A stretch of 64,000 nucleotides of DNA from Aptenodytes patagonicus (lineage: Eukaryota; Chordata; Aves; Sphenisciformes; Spheniscidae): NCBI RefSeq assembly GCF_965638725.1, contig NC_134956.1, positions 20,643,047 through 20,707,046 on the forward strand, written 5' to 3'. The notes beneath the pieces were generated by a model that saw only the letters and a program-made list of their open reading frames with translations, was not told the DNA's origin and did not search any database. Positions within the stretch are counted from its first letter, which is position 1, and each line of letters begins with the position of its first letter. Positions 13,601-28,600 of the stretch are shown here, one piece after another. A program made the translations under genes and the position numbers.

Positions 13601-16600
13601 AGCATTGAAAAAAACCCACCAAAGTGCTGCTTCTCAGTGATTCTTCTGTCCAAAAAAAAAAAATTTAACACTGAATGCTTTTTTTAAAAGTAGTAACTCA
13701 CAATAAATAGAAAAGTTGCAAGTAACTTTAACAATCCAAGATATAAACATGGTTGTGTACAACTGCACAACTGAAGCTGGAATAACCATAGGTTTGAAAA
13801 TTTGTACTGTTACATGAAAGCTGTCTGGGATAAACAGGGACTATATAAAAAGAATGTCGCTGCTGAAAGAATAATTCGCAGTCATTAAGATGATGACAGC
13901 TCCACTCCTGAATGTGAAACAAAACAAAGCTACAAATATGTAGTGTGTAGTCAGTTTTTTATTCTTCGGTTTTAAGTAATTTTTTTTTTAAAAAATCATT
14001 TATTTATTTTTCAACAGAACAGTTTTCATGGTATTCACTGCTTGTTTTTTTATGACCAGCTCTACTTGGCTGTTATTTAGAACTGTCTTATTTTCCTCAT
14101 AACAAGCAAAGAACTAAGATAACATAAGCAAGTCAGAGATTTTAGCCTCTGCTCCTAAGAGAGAAAAATTATATAGGAAGTACTAAAAGAACAATGATGC
14201 AAAACAAGTTTTGATGCTGATACAAATTCAGGATTTCTGTTCTTCCCAGACTATCACTGGACTCACCACAGAGTCATCTCAACCATTTTGCTTAATCCTA
14301 CAAAGAACTAACACTGAATATGAACCACAAAGTTACCCCTTGCTCTCAAATGTGTGATTCTATATGGCAATACTAAACTGGCACACACAATGGAACAGTT
14401 TAGGAATTAAGATAGCTAGATGTCAAACACAGTTATTTTGAACAGGAAAAAAAGAAAATAATTAATGGACTGGCTCAATTTAAAAAAATAAAACAAACCA
14501 AAAGAAACCCCACACAACCAAACAGCAGAAGATTTAATTCTAGAAAAAGAAACTGGCAAGGAGAGCAGAAATTCAACATTAGGGTAAGCTTCCTTTCTGT
14601 CAAAATCCTAACATCACTGACAAGGGTTAAATTAAAACAATAGTTCTTCCAAACAGTAAATTATGCAGGGAAGCTGCCCAGATTTGCAACTATAAAACCA
14701 TGATGAGCAGAACTTAATCAAACAGAACAGTTGGAACAATTGAAGACGATGATGCTTTAAAAACTTCCCTTAGATGGAGACAAATCATGGAAGTTACCAG
14801 AAATCCTTCCAATCTTTTTTAACAGGGTTTCAGTCAGGTAATTAAAGAACACAAAGAACAACAGAAAACAACAGGACTGCTGCTATACTTGTACCAATAA
14901 GTGACCCTGCTTTGAAATAAAAAAAAAAAAAAAAGACACCTTTAGAATAAGGTCTAAAAAAATCATAGTTTCTAACCTACCGTAACAAAAGTTTCATTAA
15001 AATGTTCTTTTCCAACAGAAAAATCTCTTTACAAACAAATACAGTATAGAGAAAAGTACTTTGAAGACCTTTTCTCTAAAGCTTTACAAATGACGGTTGG
15101 ACTATCCTGATTTATAAAGATACAAGATCTGATCAAAGATTTTTCTAAGGATGAGACATTCATAAAGTTTCTTCTGTGTAGATTTTCTGGCGTGAATAAT
15201 ACAGATGAATTTACACCACAACTGCATGTATTATCCCCTGATTAATAAATGAGTAGCTTCAGGGACTTTTTCCTGATAAGGACACTAATTTTGTTCTCTT
15301 CTCTCCCCAGCCCCATTTTCACATGTCCAGAAATGTCAATATCTATCAAGTTTGGGTGAAACTGGCCAAAGGATTCAAAAGCTATTAAAAAACCCCGACA
15401 TACAAACAACGTGGCTATATAGGCATCACTTCCAATCCCTAAAAAACTTACCTAGTTGCAGTATCATGACTGTATCATTGAAGGCACGTGTCACTAATCC
15501 AAAGTGTCTGTGTAGGGGATAGCATAGCACTCTTCTTCCAAAAGATACCAGGACATCATGAATGCTGGTGAAACTCTGTGTATATCAGTGAAAAATCTGA
15601 ATTAGTCTGTGTGCTTTTCGATACAAAGAAATAGTTTTTTATTTGTTTTCCTTTAAGGAAAAAAAGTCATAGCAGAATAGGAAAAAAAGCACATTTTTAT
15701 GTATTATGCATCTAAAAATCTGTACTTTAATAGATATGGAAATCAACATGTTAAATAGAAACAAGACACTGCACATTTAGTTTGCATGGCAGGATAACAG
15801 AAGTCCTATACATTTTAGTGGTTTTGAATTAAAAAAAGAATATAGAGAACATTAGAATAAAACATCGAACTCGACTGCCATTCTTTAGATTAAAGCAATA
15901 AATTACATGTCCCACATTATTATATATATTAAGGGGAAGCTATAAAAAGCCTTTTAAGAATAAAGAAAAATTAAAACCACATGATATTAACAAAATACAT
16001 GTGTACATTTAAGATCTTTAAAAATGATACATGACTCTGCCTTTCATGAAAATTATAGATATTCAAGGCAGGGATAAATATATCTGCCTAGGGAAAGCAG
16101 TTCATTGTCCTCCTTTACGAGTGAGGAAGGCCTCTAATTTACTCAGGCCAGACGCATTAATGAGTTATTAAAGACTTTCTTAAGAGAGTGATTTCCTTTC
16201 CAGCTTTCACTTTTCAAGACAAAATATTCCATTTATGAATTCAAATAAAAATACCTATTTCATCTTGAACTCTCAATTTATTAAAATTAATAAAAATACT
16301 TTGCTGACAGCTGGCACTTTTTTGCATTATATGACTACCTCAACCCATTTTTCATTTTAATGGATCGCTGGTAAGCATTTAAATAATTTATGTTTTGTTA
16401 TTTAATATTTAGAGTCTAAGGTGTGTACATGTCATGCACAGCAAAATGGCAGTCAGTTCAAACAAACCATAGCTGAGGCAATTTTGTTTACAGATTGACG
16501 AAAACACCCGCCTCTACATGGTTTGTATAACAGATATAGTTATTAACAGCTTGGTGCCAGGAGACTGAATTTTCTGGGTGTGAAATATACTGTTGGCACA

Positions 16601-19600
16601 GGCTGCGCCAAGAACTGCTATATTATAGGATAAGCACATGCAGAAAACTCCTTCACTATGTTAGGATATGGATCTGAAAAAAAAAAAAAAAAAAATCGAG
16701 AGTTAAGGCAATCACTGTATTTCAGCTGCACTCCTTTGTGACTTGCTACTGCAGAACATTCAACTGGAAACAAAACTAACAGATCTAGAAAACCAGTTGT
16801 CACAGAATGAGTTATTACTGAATATAACATTCACCACTACTAGAAACGTTTGAAGGACTGAACCCAAAAATCCTGTCAAATTTAATTTTTGATCCTACAA
16901 ACTGAGACTTGGCTCAGTAATTTCAGGAATGAGGACGGGACAGTCCTTTCTAGCTTGCTGCCATCATAAGAAATAATGGATTACAGGCCAGGTTAAGTCC
17001 CTTCCACTTCCAGCTCTGTAACAACTTAATTACACAGGCCCATGTGCTTTCAGTAAACAATCTGAAAGTGCAAAGAATAGAATTCAGTTTGTTTCCTCTA
17101 GTCTATGCTGGTTGCAAAGGGCTAGCAGCAACTAAACAAATAGGGATGTGGCAATAACACTGAAAAGAAGGGGGCGGGTAAAGCAACACATGTCCACTAA
17201 CTGACTCTGCAAGAAACCTGAAACAAAAGTATTCAGCGTGTCTGAAAGATCACACAATCATTAAAGCCTTAATGAGACAACAGTTCTACAACTACAGAAC
17301 TGAGGTCTTTTTGCTACAAGAATATGGAAGTCAGCTTCTCCATGATGGGGGGGGGGAGGGGCAGGGAAAGACACCTTTTGATTGAGTTCTAAGAGCTTTT
17401 CCTATCATTGGGTTTGCATTTACTTCTGGGCTTCCCAGTTCCACTCTCTGACATACTCTGAAGTCACATAGCGGAATGGATGAGAAGCCAGAAGCCACCT
17501 GATTTGCAGCCAAGAAAAAGAGCAAGCTAGAAGTGCAGAATGATGAACTAGGAAAGCTGAAGAAATGGCTCAGCAGTCAAAACCCCCAGAAGTGAACAAT
17601 AAGCTGCTTTATTAAGACCTGCCATCTTCAAAAGTTATTAAAACATATATCTGAGGTAGGACTTAAAGGACACAAGAACATCAAGAAATTACATTCCCTG
17701 CTTTTTATGCCCTTTCTATTTTAACATGCTTTAGCCAGTTAAACAGAAAGATACCTACAACTTCTGATCAAGGAGCTAGTAGGCTGTATTTTCTTGCCCT
17801 AAGCGTGGAGTTGCACACACATACTGTGGACATATGTTGAGGAGTAATTACAGTTACTTCCTAAATAAAGGTCAGGACTTGTGAATCAAGCCCAGGAGCT
17901 AGGGACAGTGTGTAGACGAGCAGCTTTTCATAGTGCCTATTCTTAGCTTTTCCAGAATGGGCCAGAAGGCGGCCCAGCACCCAGACAGATGAGAGGTCAT
18001 ACTCCAGCCTCTTGACGCTACTAGTAGCTGGGAGCCCAGAAGTCACAATCAATTTCTTGTAACATTTATTAAAAAGAGGACATACACTTAATTCATCTTC
18101 ACTACTAGAAGAGTAAGCTTTCCACAAAAGCAACATGCAACACCAAAAACAAATAATACAGCAAACACATGATGCAAAACTTAAGTTTTAACTTACCTCC
18201 AGCCAGCACAATGTTGCACTCAGTTTCCTGACATTCCAAGATGATTCAACCTGATTTTAAGAGGAGACCATAAAACAAGTATTATCTAATTCAACATTCA
18301 AGACTGCTGGCAAACTATTTAAGGTAACATTCTGGCAGCAATTTAAGAACCTTTGTGAATATGAAGCAGTAATTATATTATGTGTATTGAAATGGCCACA
18401 GGACAGCATTAAAAATTATATTGCAATGCAGATGTTAAATAACTGAATTGGTTTCCGTATTGGGAATATCTAGCCCATGCACAACGCCTTTAAAATACAA
18501 CAGTAATCACAGAAAAACAGTATTTTAGTGGAATTCAGTCCCTTTTCACCAAGCAACAGAAACTTGAATCAACAAAGCTCAAGCTAAAATGCCTTGTTTC
18601 CTGAAAAGAGCTCAAGACTGTTGGCTTTCAGAGAGGGTCCTAAAGCCAGCAGTACATGTAAAATGCCATTATTCTTAAAATGTGACAGATTCATAGTATT
18701 TGTGTGGTAGTGTGGTCTAGTGGGATGATTAGGGCAAAAAGCCAGGAAGCCTTGATCTATAATCCTGGCTCTAGTAAAGATCTGTGTGGCCCAAATGTCT
18801 TGGTTTTCCTATTAAAAAGGAAAAAAACCAAAAACAAAAACCCCACAGCGTGTTTTCCACATATACCATATGGTTACTGCAAAGATAATAAAGAATTGTA
18901 CAATTGTGTTCCTCACATATTTGCAATTTTGTGCAACACTAACACGCAATACAACCACCATCCTAGATTATTCTGTTGAATAAGCAGGTCTGGACATTTC
19001 TGCCTGCCTTTCTAAAATCCATGCCCCACAATTTAGTCTGATTAAGACAGGATGGTTTTGCTTATATGTTCCACTATTTTGATTAAAAGCATTGAGAAAA
19101 CATCTCACTGGTTACTATCAGCAGAGGAGATGCTAGGCACAAAGTTGTATCTGGGAAGCAAGTCCATTTCAGAAAGGCAAGCTATCCACAGAACAGCATG
19201 GAATCCATTCTAAACTTCTGCTATTTTCTTAATTCTTTATATTCTGTAAAAAGCCTAGGATACAGAACACAAAATAAAGCTGGTTGCTGCTTGTGTAAGA
19301 GATGGGCAAACACCAGAATCCTGAAAAAAAGCCTTCCTACTTCCCTCCAGTGTTTGAATACTAGAAAAAGAAAACTCTGCATTAGGATTTTTTTATTTTT
19401 TACGTGTGTTAATTTTAAAAATTTTAAATGCCTCACTCTAGTTTCCAGAATTCCTCAGGAAACACCTTCCATACTCAGTGCATAAGCTTTAAAAAACAAA
19501 CAAAAACCCACAAAAACGCCTAAAAAAAAATCAGTTTTGCTAAAGGCATATAATGGTAGCCTCTATAAAACACTAAAAACATAGTTTCAGTCCTACAGAC

Positions 19601-22600
19601 TTAATGGTTTCCCATGCTGTTTCAGAATCCAAATCAGTAGTGGTGTTATTAGAGACAAACATACCTATTATGGAACTGTCCAAAAAACAGAAGGAAGAAC
19701 CATCAATAGAAAAGAACAATTATTTTTGTGAAATCTGTATTTACATAAATCAAGACACATCACAACACAAAACAAATCAGAAACAAACAGAATTGTCTGG
19801 AGTCTCCTGCATCTCCACTTTTCTCCTACAGAAAATGCTACTCCAGCAGACCAGAAGTATTTAGAAATCATATTAATCCCCACACGCATCCCAACAGCTC
19901 AATCTAGAGATATAAAGTCTTTCATTTTAACTTACTCATTTATATATTTTTAATGCTTGGAAGTAAATTCACTTGAAAAGGTAGGTTTCCTAAATGACAG
20001 TACAGGGTCCAGCACTAGGTTCCTAAAACATACTAAATTTGGGGGGGGGGGTTTAATTTTTTTTTTAACTTACATTCTTGTCTCCTTCATTGACACAGAC
20101 TTCATAGCAATATGCCAGAAGGATATCAATTAAACCAAGATATACATGATGACGGCTTCTTTTATCCAGAAGATAAGATTTATTTGTGAATTTTCTCAGC
20201 TGCTCTCTCTCTTCCTCAGAGAAGACAACTATAAAAAGTAAAAGGATAATCGATTATGAATTTAAAGCTGGCACATTCATTTCAATAGGTGGTAATACTA
20301 CTTCAGCAGTCTCTTTGAAAAGAAGCGTGTAACTAATCACAAGTCACTCATCACTCAAGAAAAAGCCTAAATCATTCTTACTTTCATTTTTAACTTTTAA
20401 ACTCTGATATATTCCTTTCAAAGTCAAGTTCCAGCCCTGCAAGGTACTGCAAGTACACACTGGCAATTCTGAACCCCTCTGAAAGCGCCAAGGATTTCTA
20501 TGGATGCCTGGGTATCTTATACAGAGATAAATGCACAATCAGCATCGGAGTAAATTGAAGTTTCTTAAGTCCACATTGTCTGGGATAAAAATAAGAAAAC
20601 AGGAAAACAACAACAAATATATTTTCTTATTGTAGAAAAGGGTAAGAACTAAAGAAATAGGGAAGGGAGAAAAAGGAAAGGTACAATTCTGTATTTCTAA
20701 GCCTCATCAATTTCGACTCATGACCTAGGCATGATTTAGGAGCTTATTTATGCTGTCTGATAACATCCTTCCAGTGTCTGGGGAAGACTGAAGAAAGATC
20801 AAAATCCCATCCCCACCGATGTTGGTATGAAAGCTGCATCTCCTTCCAAAGAGCTATGGTATCCACCATCAGTGACCATCATATTTTGCTTTTCTTCAGT
20901 GTACCTCATTTAGTTAAGAATGGCTATACTGAGCCAACCCAAAGATTCTTCTCACCCAGTACTTTCTCTTTGGGATGCATAAGGATGACGACAACAACAA
21001 CATAGCAGGCATGATGTGACAATGCATCAAAGTATTTCTCTAGGAAACAGCGGTATAGACATGGATAGCTAAGATTGAATATTGAATAGTAACCCTTCTG
21101 AAGCGTACTTAAAACACTTCAGAAAGGATGGCAGAATTGCCTTGAAATAACAGTAGAGATTAAGTAGATAACTGACTACAAGCCATCTCTGTATAAACCC
21201 AAAGTAAATCAAGAAGCCATTTAGTACAATTAAAACAGCCAGAAGCCAGGGCTAAGAGATTTTCATCCAGGCTGCATGGAGCGCAGGTATTCCACGTCAA
21301 CAGGCGCTGATCTACTGAACAGGATAGATGTCATGAGCGCATTTTGGTCACACCACAGGAGAAAGTTACAGGCACAAGGTGACTTGACAGGAGAAAGAAG
21401 TGTTACTAGCTTGACAGCTGATGCTTTGTTGCATTGAGGAAGTCCCACTCCATGATTTGTTCAAGCACCAGTAACACTGGAACCAACCTGAGTTTAAAGT
21501 ACCACACACTGAACGGGGTTTCTCTGAGGACAGGAACAAGCCTAATGCGGCACTCTTATTACACTTTCAAAATAAACCCTAAGTGCCAGGGGTGGATACA
21601 TGATGTACTCCTTAACTAACTGAATTTTAATTATTTAGTCTAAGCAGGGAGGGGTATCAAAAACAAAACCTTACAATTAGTATCGAAATGTCTCTTCAAT
21701 TATTCTTTTACCACCCCTTTTTTGAGTCACTATGTTCTGGCATACTTAGCTGGGGGCAGAGAAAAGCTGTAGGCAAGATGTACAAACTTAAAAACGTAAA
21801 ACAATTAATGGTTTAATCATTAAGATGAGGATGTGATACTGGCTAAGCGTTAATATGTTCATCACCCCTGATAAAGCACCTGAAGAGTCCTTGCTATAGC
21901 CAGGCAGGCAGCTGGGAAGGGTCAGCCTTTGTGGCTCCATGAGACAGATCCTTGAATATTGTTGAGCTGCCATCTTCCACCAGCTTCACCAGCACTAACA
22001 ACTTGACCTGCTAACCCAACAATTCCTGCCCCAACTTGATTCTCTGTTTTTCCAGTTGAGGATTTGATATCTTCCATGTTAGTATTGACCTCTGGAATCC
22101 TTGAGCTACTAATGATCCTGTCTCAACAATCCTACCTGCAATTTTACTGTTCTTATTTTTCTGCAGACTTTCTCACAGCTCTTTCTCAGCAGCATGAGCG
22201 AGCCAGGGTCATTATGGGCAAAACCCATAATCCAGAGCCCTGGACCCTTGGGACACAGGCAGCTAAATCCCCAGAGGGGGGGTTACAGCACGGATTACAG
22301 AAAGAAAAGGTTACAACCCCTAGTAAACTAAGTTCCTTTTTACACCCCTTGCCCATTTCTCTATCATAAGGATGATAATTGCAAGTGTGCTTATAAATGT
22401 TTCTCCTCAAACACTGCTCATCATCATTTTACATGATCCACATTCTCAGGGATACAATCAGTCTATAAGACATGGTCTTCTCTATCCCCAGAGCTTTCTA
22501 CAAGCTTTCTAATTTTATTACATGCTTTGAAACAAATGTTTGTGATGCCAAAGGCATGTACATAAGCACACACCTCATCTCGAGACATAAAATTACGAAT

Positions 22601-25600
22601 TAGGGAAAACATTTTTGAATGTTTCTTCTTTATGAACTTTTTTAATGTTTCTATCAGCTTCATAACCATGAAATACTTGATTTAAATTCCTATGGCAACT
22701 TCTTGATGAGCTAAACATTTCTCTGGAGTCAAGCCAGTCTCCATTTATTTACAAGCTCCCACAAAAAGAAATTCCAGCTTTTATATCATCTTGAGAAAGC
22801 CAATCTCTTCCACTTGCTATGATCTAGTACAAAGTGACAATTCAGCAAGACTACGGCAGTTTTAACTCTGTTTTTCTATTAATGCAATGCAGTTCAGTAT
22901 TACCCCTTAAATCACAAATATAGATGATGTATCTGTAGTCTATCAGCAAATTTCTTTATAAGTTCTTAAATCGCATTGATTCTTCAGTGAGTCACCTCTA
23001 TCATTCATATTAAAATTGTCCATAAAACCGTATGTGCAATGTTGTAGCACATTTGAAAAAAATTAGTTTCTGAAAAACATAACATAAAACCACTTTGTAA
23101 GTTGCCACAGTAGGGTGGGTTTAATGAGCTATCACAACAGGGTGTTAGAAGAAGGTCCAATTGGAAAGAAAAAAAGGCGTTTCCGATTTCAGCTAGCTTT
23201 CACCAGAAAACCCTCTCCTGGAGTACAACACAATTTATTATAAAATCATATGCAAGTGGCACTTTCACCCTGAAGAGAAGCACAAAAGAGGAGAGGTGAA
23301 ACTGAAGCTAAAGATAGAAAAGAAATACCAAAAAGCAAACAGCCAAAGTTTGTTAGCAAAGACTACTGCAGCAGGTCAGATACATAAAGCTTAAAATCAC
23401 TTCTGATGACTACAGTAAAAAGTGTGTTACAAAGCAGCTAAATAATTCCTTCTAAGCACGTGAGAATCTATCACAGCCAGAATACCTGTTAAACAGTTAT
23501 GCCAACACGCTCGTATTTCTAGGCCCACCTCAATGCACTTGCTACAGTTAGCAGTCAAGACGCACACTATCAGGAACGCAACTGTTCTCCTTCAGAAACT
23601 CATTATTTTCAGTACTGGATCCACTACTGAGAATCCACTCTTCTTAATCAGCAACTACAACCTTAAGTTTGTTTTTGTCTCACAGCTGATGAAAATTAAC
23701 CTCTCTTATCATACAGATAAGAAACAGTCCAGCACTGAGAGCAAAAAATTGACTTTTTAAAGTTTTACTAACGAGCATTTGTTAGATTCCCCAAAATCCA
23801 CATTCTAGAGGAATATGTAAATGTGAACCATACTTCCTTTCTAAGTACAAAGCAAAGAAACTCCTAGTGAAGTTCATGAAACATACGAGAGAGAGTTTTC
23901 TTCCTCTAAAATGCAAACTCTCTGAAGCATCATAACATATACAACTGGACCATAAACACAGAAATGGCAAGTCTACTAGACAACAGCAAACAAGACACAG
24001 ACTAGACAATTCCCAGAGGTAAATGTTACAAGTTGTTCATTAACTCAGTGCAAAGTGCCAGGTGTTCTAAATAAAATTTCTCTGCCTGGCAAAAACACTG
24101 CAATTTTACAAATAAATATCTATCCATTCCTTAAAGTTTTTGAACAATAAATTATCCAGGCCTGAAACTCATTATTAACACGTCAAAACCACCACCTACT
24201 TTGTTTTCCCAATTCAAAAATACAAGCACGTAGTATAAGCTTAACAGAACAAGTAAAATTGCAATTGCATTTTCTGCTATATTAAGCCCGTACACTTGCA
24301 TTACCAATGTTTTATCTAACAATAACTGTACAATTAATATTAATCTAATGCAAAGCAGCATCTATTGCTATTTATCAAGTACTAAATTTGTGAGTTTTCC
24401 TTAAGTTTAAGATGTTTTGTACGTGTGTCAGTGCCAAAATCATGCTGCTTCTAGCCACAGTACAACTGTGTATTAATATATGTATGTCTAAAGGAATCAA
24501 ATTAATCTCACATATAAAGTTACTGTTAGACGATATCACAGAGATGACCCTTACTTTTTAATCATCTCCTTTATTTATTTTAAACTAGCCCTTCCTCATG
24601 TTAAAATAAACATATTTCAAATTGCCCTTCAGCACCCGACTGCCAACGAAGTACAGTTTAATCTCTAAAGGGGAGAATGAGGTCTGACAGCTAGAGGGTG
24701 TTTTGTTATGGTCTTACTGATATTTTACACTGCCCATCACATCACTTAAATCAAGCCAGTGTAAGATCTGTATCTCAAGACTAGTATGACACGGTTCTAA
24801 ATGTGTTAGGGGTACTTAGATAAAACATGCTATCTATATCTAGACAGATAGCTGACTCAGTGGTCAGACTCAGAAAATTACAGAAAAGTGTAGGTCAGGA
24901 AGGGCCTCTGATAATCAGCTGGTCTAGTATTCTGGTGAAAGCAGAGCCTTGGCTTACGGTCCTGTCAAGCCAAGTCTTGAATTCCACAGCTATCTCAAAG
25001 GAAAATAACTGAGCAGAACTGATCCCCCCGCTTTTTTTTCCCACATTAACTGAAATATTATGCTACAATATTAAGGTTTTTAAATATGTACTTCTATCCC
25101 TGTAAGTTAAGGAATCAGCAACACCAGATAAAGGAGATTAGTCAGCAGAGAGCAGATTAGTCAGGAATAAAGTTAGCTATTGATTTTAATCAGTAGCAAA
25201 CAAGTCTCTTCTTTTCAAGCTCTTCCTAAGATATTAAAAGAGGAAAGGCAGCACTACTCTGACTAGAAGGACGCTGTCCTGGTTTCGGCAGGGATAGAGT
25301 TAATTTCCTTCCTAGTAGCTGGTACAGTGCTGTGGTTTGGATTTAGGATGAGAACAATGTTGATAACGCACTGATGTTTTAGTTGTTGCTGGGCAGTGCT
25401 TACACTAGTCAAGGACTTTTCAGCTCCCCGTGCTCTACCGACTGAGAAGGCTGGAGGTGCACAAGAAGCTGGGAGGGGGCACAGCCAGGACAGCTGACCC
25501 CAACTGGCCAAAGGCACATTCCATACCATGGGACGTCATGCTCAGTACATAAACTGGGGGAAAGCTGGCCGGGGGGGCCGCTGCTCGGGGACTGGCTGGG

Positions 25601-28600
25601 CATCGGTCAGTGGGTGGTGAGCAATTGCACTGTGCATCGCTTGCTTTGTATATTATTGTTATTATTATTACATTATTAATATTGTTGTTATTATTTCAAT
25701 TATTAAACTGTCTTTATCTCAACCCACGAGTTTTTCTCACTTCTACTCTTCCAATTCTCTCCCCCATCCCACCGGGGGTGAGGGGGAGTGAGCGAGCAGC
25801 TGTGTGGTGCTCAGTTGCCGACTGAGGTTAAACCACAACAGACGCCCAAAGGCTTTGCTCAGGATCAGCATTTCCCCCAGTGCTGGATATTGCCTTAAAA
25901 ATACTTAACAATAATACTGTAAACTTAAACACGTAACAACTAATGAAGCTGATTTTCTATTGATTTGTCTCTTGTGCTTGAATTTGTTGCTATCTGATAA
26001 GGTATGAAAGGTTACCGAAACTTTCCACATGTGCTGACATGCTGAAATAATCTCTTTCCTGTATGGACTCTACAACTTCTAAAAAGATGGCACTGAAGAT
26101 TCAATAAAAGCACTCGTTCCCTTGTACACAGGGCCATTTTCACAGAACTTGTAGGAAGCAGCCATCTCTGAGACCCCCTAAAGCTCTGTCAAGGAGACTG
26201 TGATCAGGCGAGCCTCAGTTCTTCAGGAAGTGAAGTCCTAAAAACACAAAGCTGTCTTCCTCTGCACACCTATATTCACTCTAAACTACGACCAGTCAAG
26301 TCTGGTTTGTTCATCCCTCCCCTTTCTTTACAGTTCTTCCATTCAAATTTTAGCTCCTTCACAAATCTCTCTTCTTTCGTGTCAAGCTTCCACCCTTCTC
26401 TAATTCTCAAATCAACATTTACAGCACATTTCCTCCATATCACTTCTGACCACCTTCCTCCAGGCATTCTCCATACAGTCACTGGACTTGGACAGTCTTT
26501 CCTGGATCTCGCAATTTCCTTTATACTATTTTTTTTGTCATTATTCTTTAACAAATCTGCAGTTCCTATAAACCATATCAACAAAACCATACATCGTTCT
26601 TTCTTCCATGTCTTACTGTTCTTGCCTTTTAAAATCTGAGATACTTTACAATAGAGACCTATCATTTATATGTTAAGAATTTTGCATGAATAAACAGCAA
26701 TCTTTCCTCACATGAAAAATACTTGCTCTGCAGCAGAACAGTGCCAGGAAGGTACACATGCTGCAAAGGCCCAGAAGACTGAGTAAAACAGGCAGACAGA
26801 ACAATTGCAGAAATCTGATAAAAAAGGAAAGTTAAGTGATTCATCTTAACCTTATGAATCTACCAGTAATGGTATATATTTGAGCAGAGCCCTACTGAAA
26901 GGTGGATCTTTAAAAAGAAATTACTTCTCATTCTATGAGGAGATCAGAGAGAATGGTCACTGGTAAGCATGATAGGTTACCATAAACAAAATAAATTATC
27001 CCTAGAGCATAAAAATGTTAAATTAAATACATATGTCAGCCTGAGTCCTTGAAGATTATTGTGTTGCCTAAAAAGGAGTTTTTACAGTTGTGTAATTTGA
27101 AGTAGAATAGAAATGAACTTTTAACTAAGTTGAATGTGACTGTTACAAAATACAAAACCTTTCATCTGGAATCTGTAGAAGCAAGACTAATGTAAACTTC
27201 AGCAGCAGCAGAAAGCAAGCTTTCCAAAAGGTTTACTCCCTCATGGGAAAGGCTGTGTAATTAGTTAGGCTTTATGGAGTATTACTTGACTTGCATTAGA
27301 CATCGTAAGCGTGAAGAAAATCTGGGCCTTTCAGCTTTAGAAAACATCCACTCCAAAAATGATATTTTGCTACAAACATGACGGTGAAACCTGCTCTCTA
27401 GTATTTCTTCTGGTTCCTCAGCCATACTGCAAAGGCAATCATCTTACCTACCTGGTGGCTAACAAGCCTAGGGGCGAAAAAACAAACAAAAAAACTACAA
27501 ACGGCAAGAAAAGACAATACACAGTAAAATGTAAAAAAGGACAAAAGAAAGAAGAGACACTTAGGACAATAAAAGAAGAAATTAAAGCAAGACAAAATAC
27601 ACACACCATGCACACAAGCTGGAGAAAAAGTAAAAAGGTTAAATAAAAATAGATTCAAGGTAAGGACAGAAGAGAGCTGAAGACTTTAAATGCTAATGAG
27701 AAGAGCTGATCCAAAAAGAAAAAAGATCTGGTAATGAGACAATAAAAAAACCTGATGATGTAAAAACAAAAGAGGGAATAACCAGGGATGAAAGTAAGAG
27801 CAGTAATCAACCAAACAAAATCTTCAGTTAATTGTAATGCCATGCAAAGAAAAAAAAGAAAAAAAGCTATCTGTATTTCTAATTACTCCTTGTAGCCGAA
27901 GACATTATAAAGACAATAGTAATCAAGTTTTTGGTTCCAAGAAACCAATGAAGATAAAAAACAAAAGGACATCAATATAAATCAGCAAAAGGAAGAAACA
28001 AAAAAATAATTCTCTTGGTTCAGTGTTTCTGAATAAAAAAATATACTTTTAAAGAACCTGCTAATTTTTATGTTACTTTCCCACACTAAACTCACTTTTC
28101 CATGTAGTAACTTGAGGAGTCAGTTTCCAATGACATTCCTGATTCCACAGACACTCTGTAGGTGGGAACTGTCCTAACAGCAGCAGTAACAGAGCACAAA
28201 ATACAGGGACTCTAAAGGTACCAGGTGTCAAATTCTAGTGCCAATACCCCGATATTGTGGTAGCCTGTACTGCAATCTACTGTCAGTTTTAACATTACCA
28301 CTCTTATCTTCTTGTCTTACCAAACAGTCATTTACCTTCAATAAACAACCCTCTAAAAAGATACACCATTTCATGTTCAAGGGTAGCGGACTTCCGCAGT
28401 ACAAGACGCTGCACATCTGACAGCATGCGATTTCCATCCCATCTCTCAGTTTCCATGTTCTTGTGTAACGGCTTTGGACAGCACATGTTTAATCAAGAAC
28501 ACGACCTTCCTTCACACAGGACAGACAAATGTTTCTGCAAGCTGGCCATGGCAGTACACCTACCATGAGTTGTACATGTTTTAAACACCCCAATATTGAA

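Larger units (their letters stand above)
7650..15451 (-). other. SHQ1 intron 9 (between coding exons 9 and 10)
   Basis: 7.8 kb without recognisable coding sequence. It holds a 21-base A run at 8015-8035, further A runs near 8573-8590, 8745-8778 and 14920-14934, a G9 run at 8614-8622, and an (ATT)8 microsatellite at 11867-11890. Two small inverted repeats lie at 7803-7835. Confidence 0.8.
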
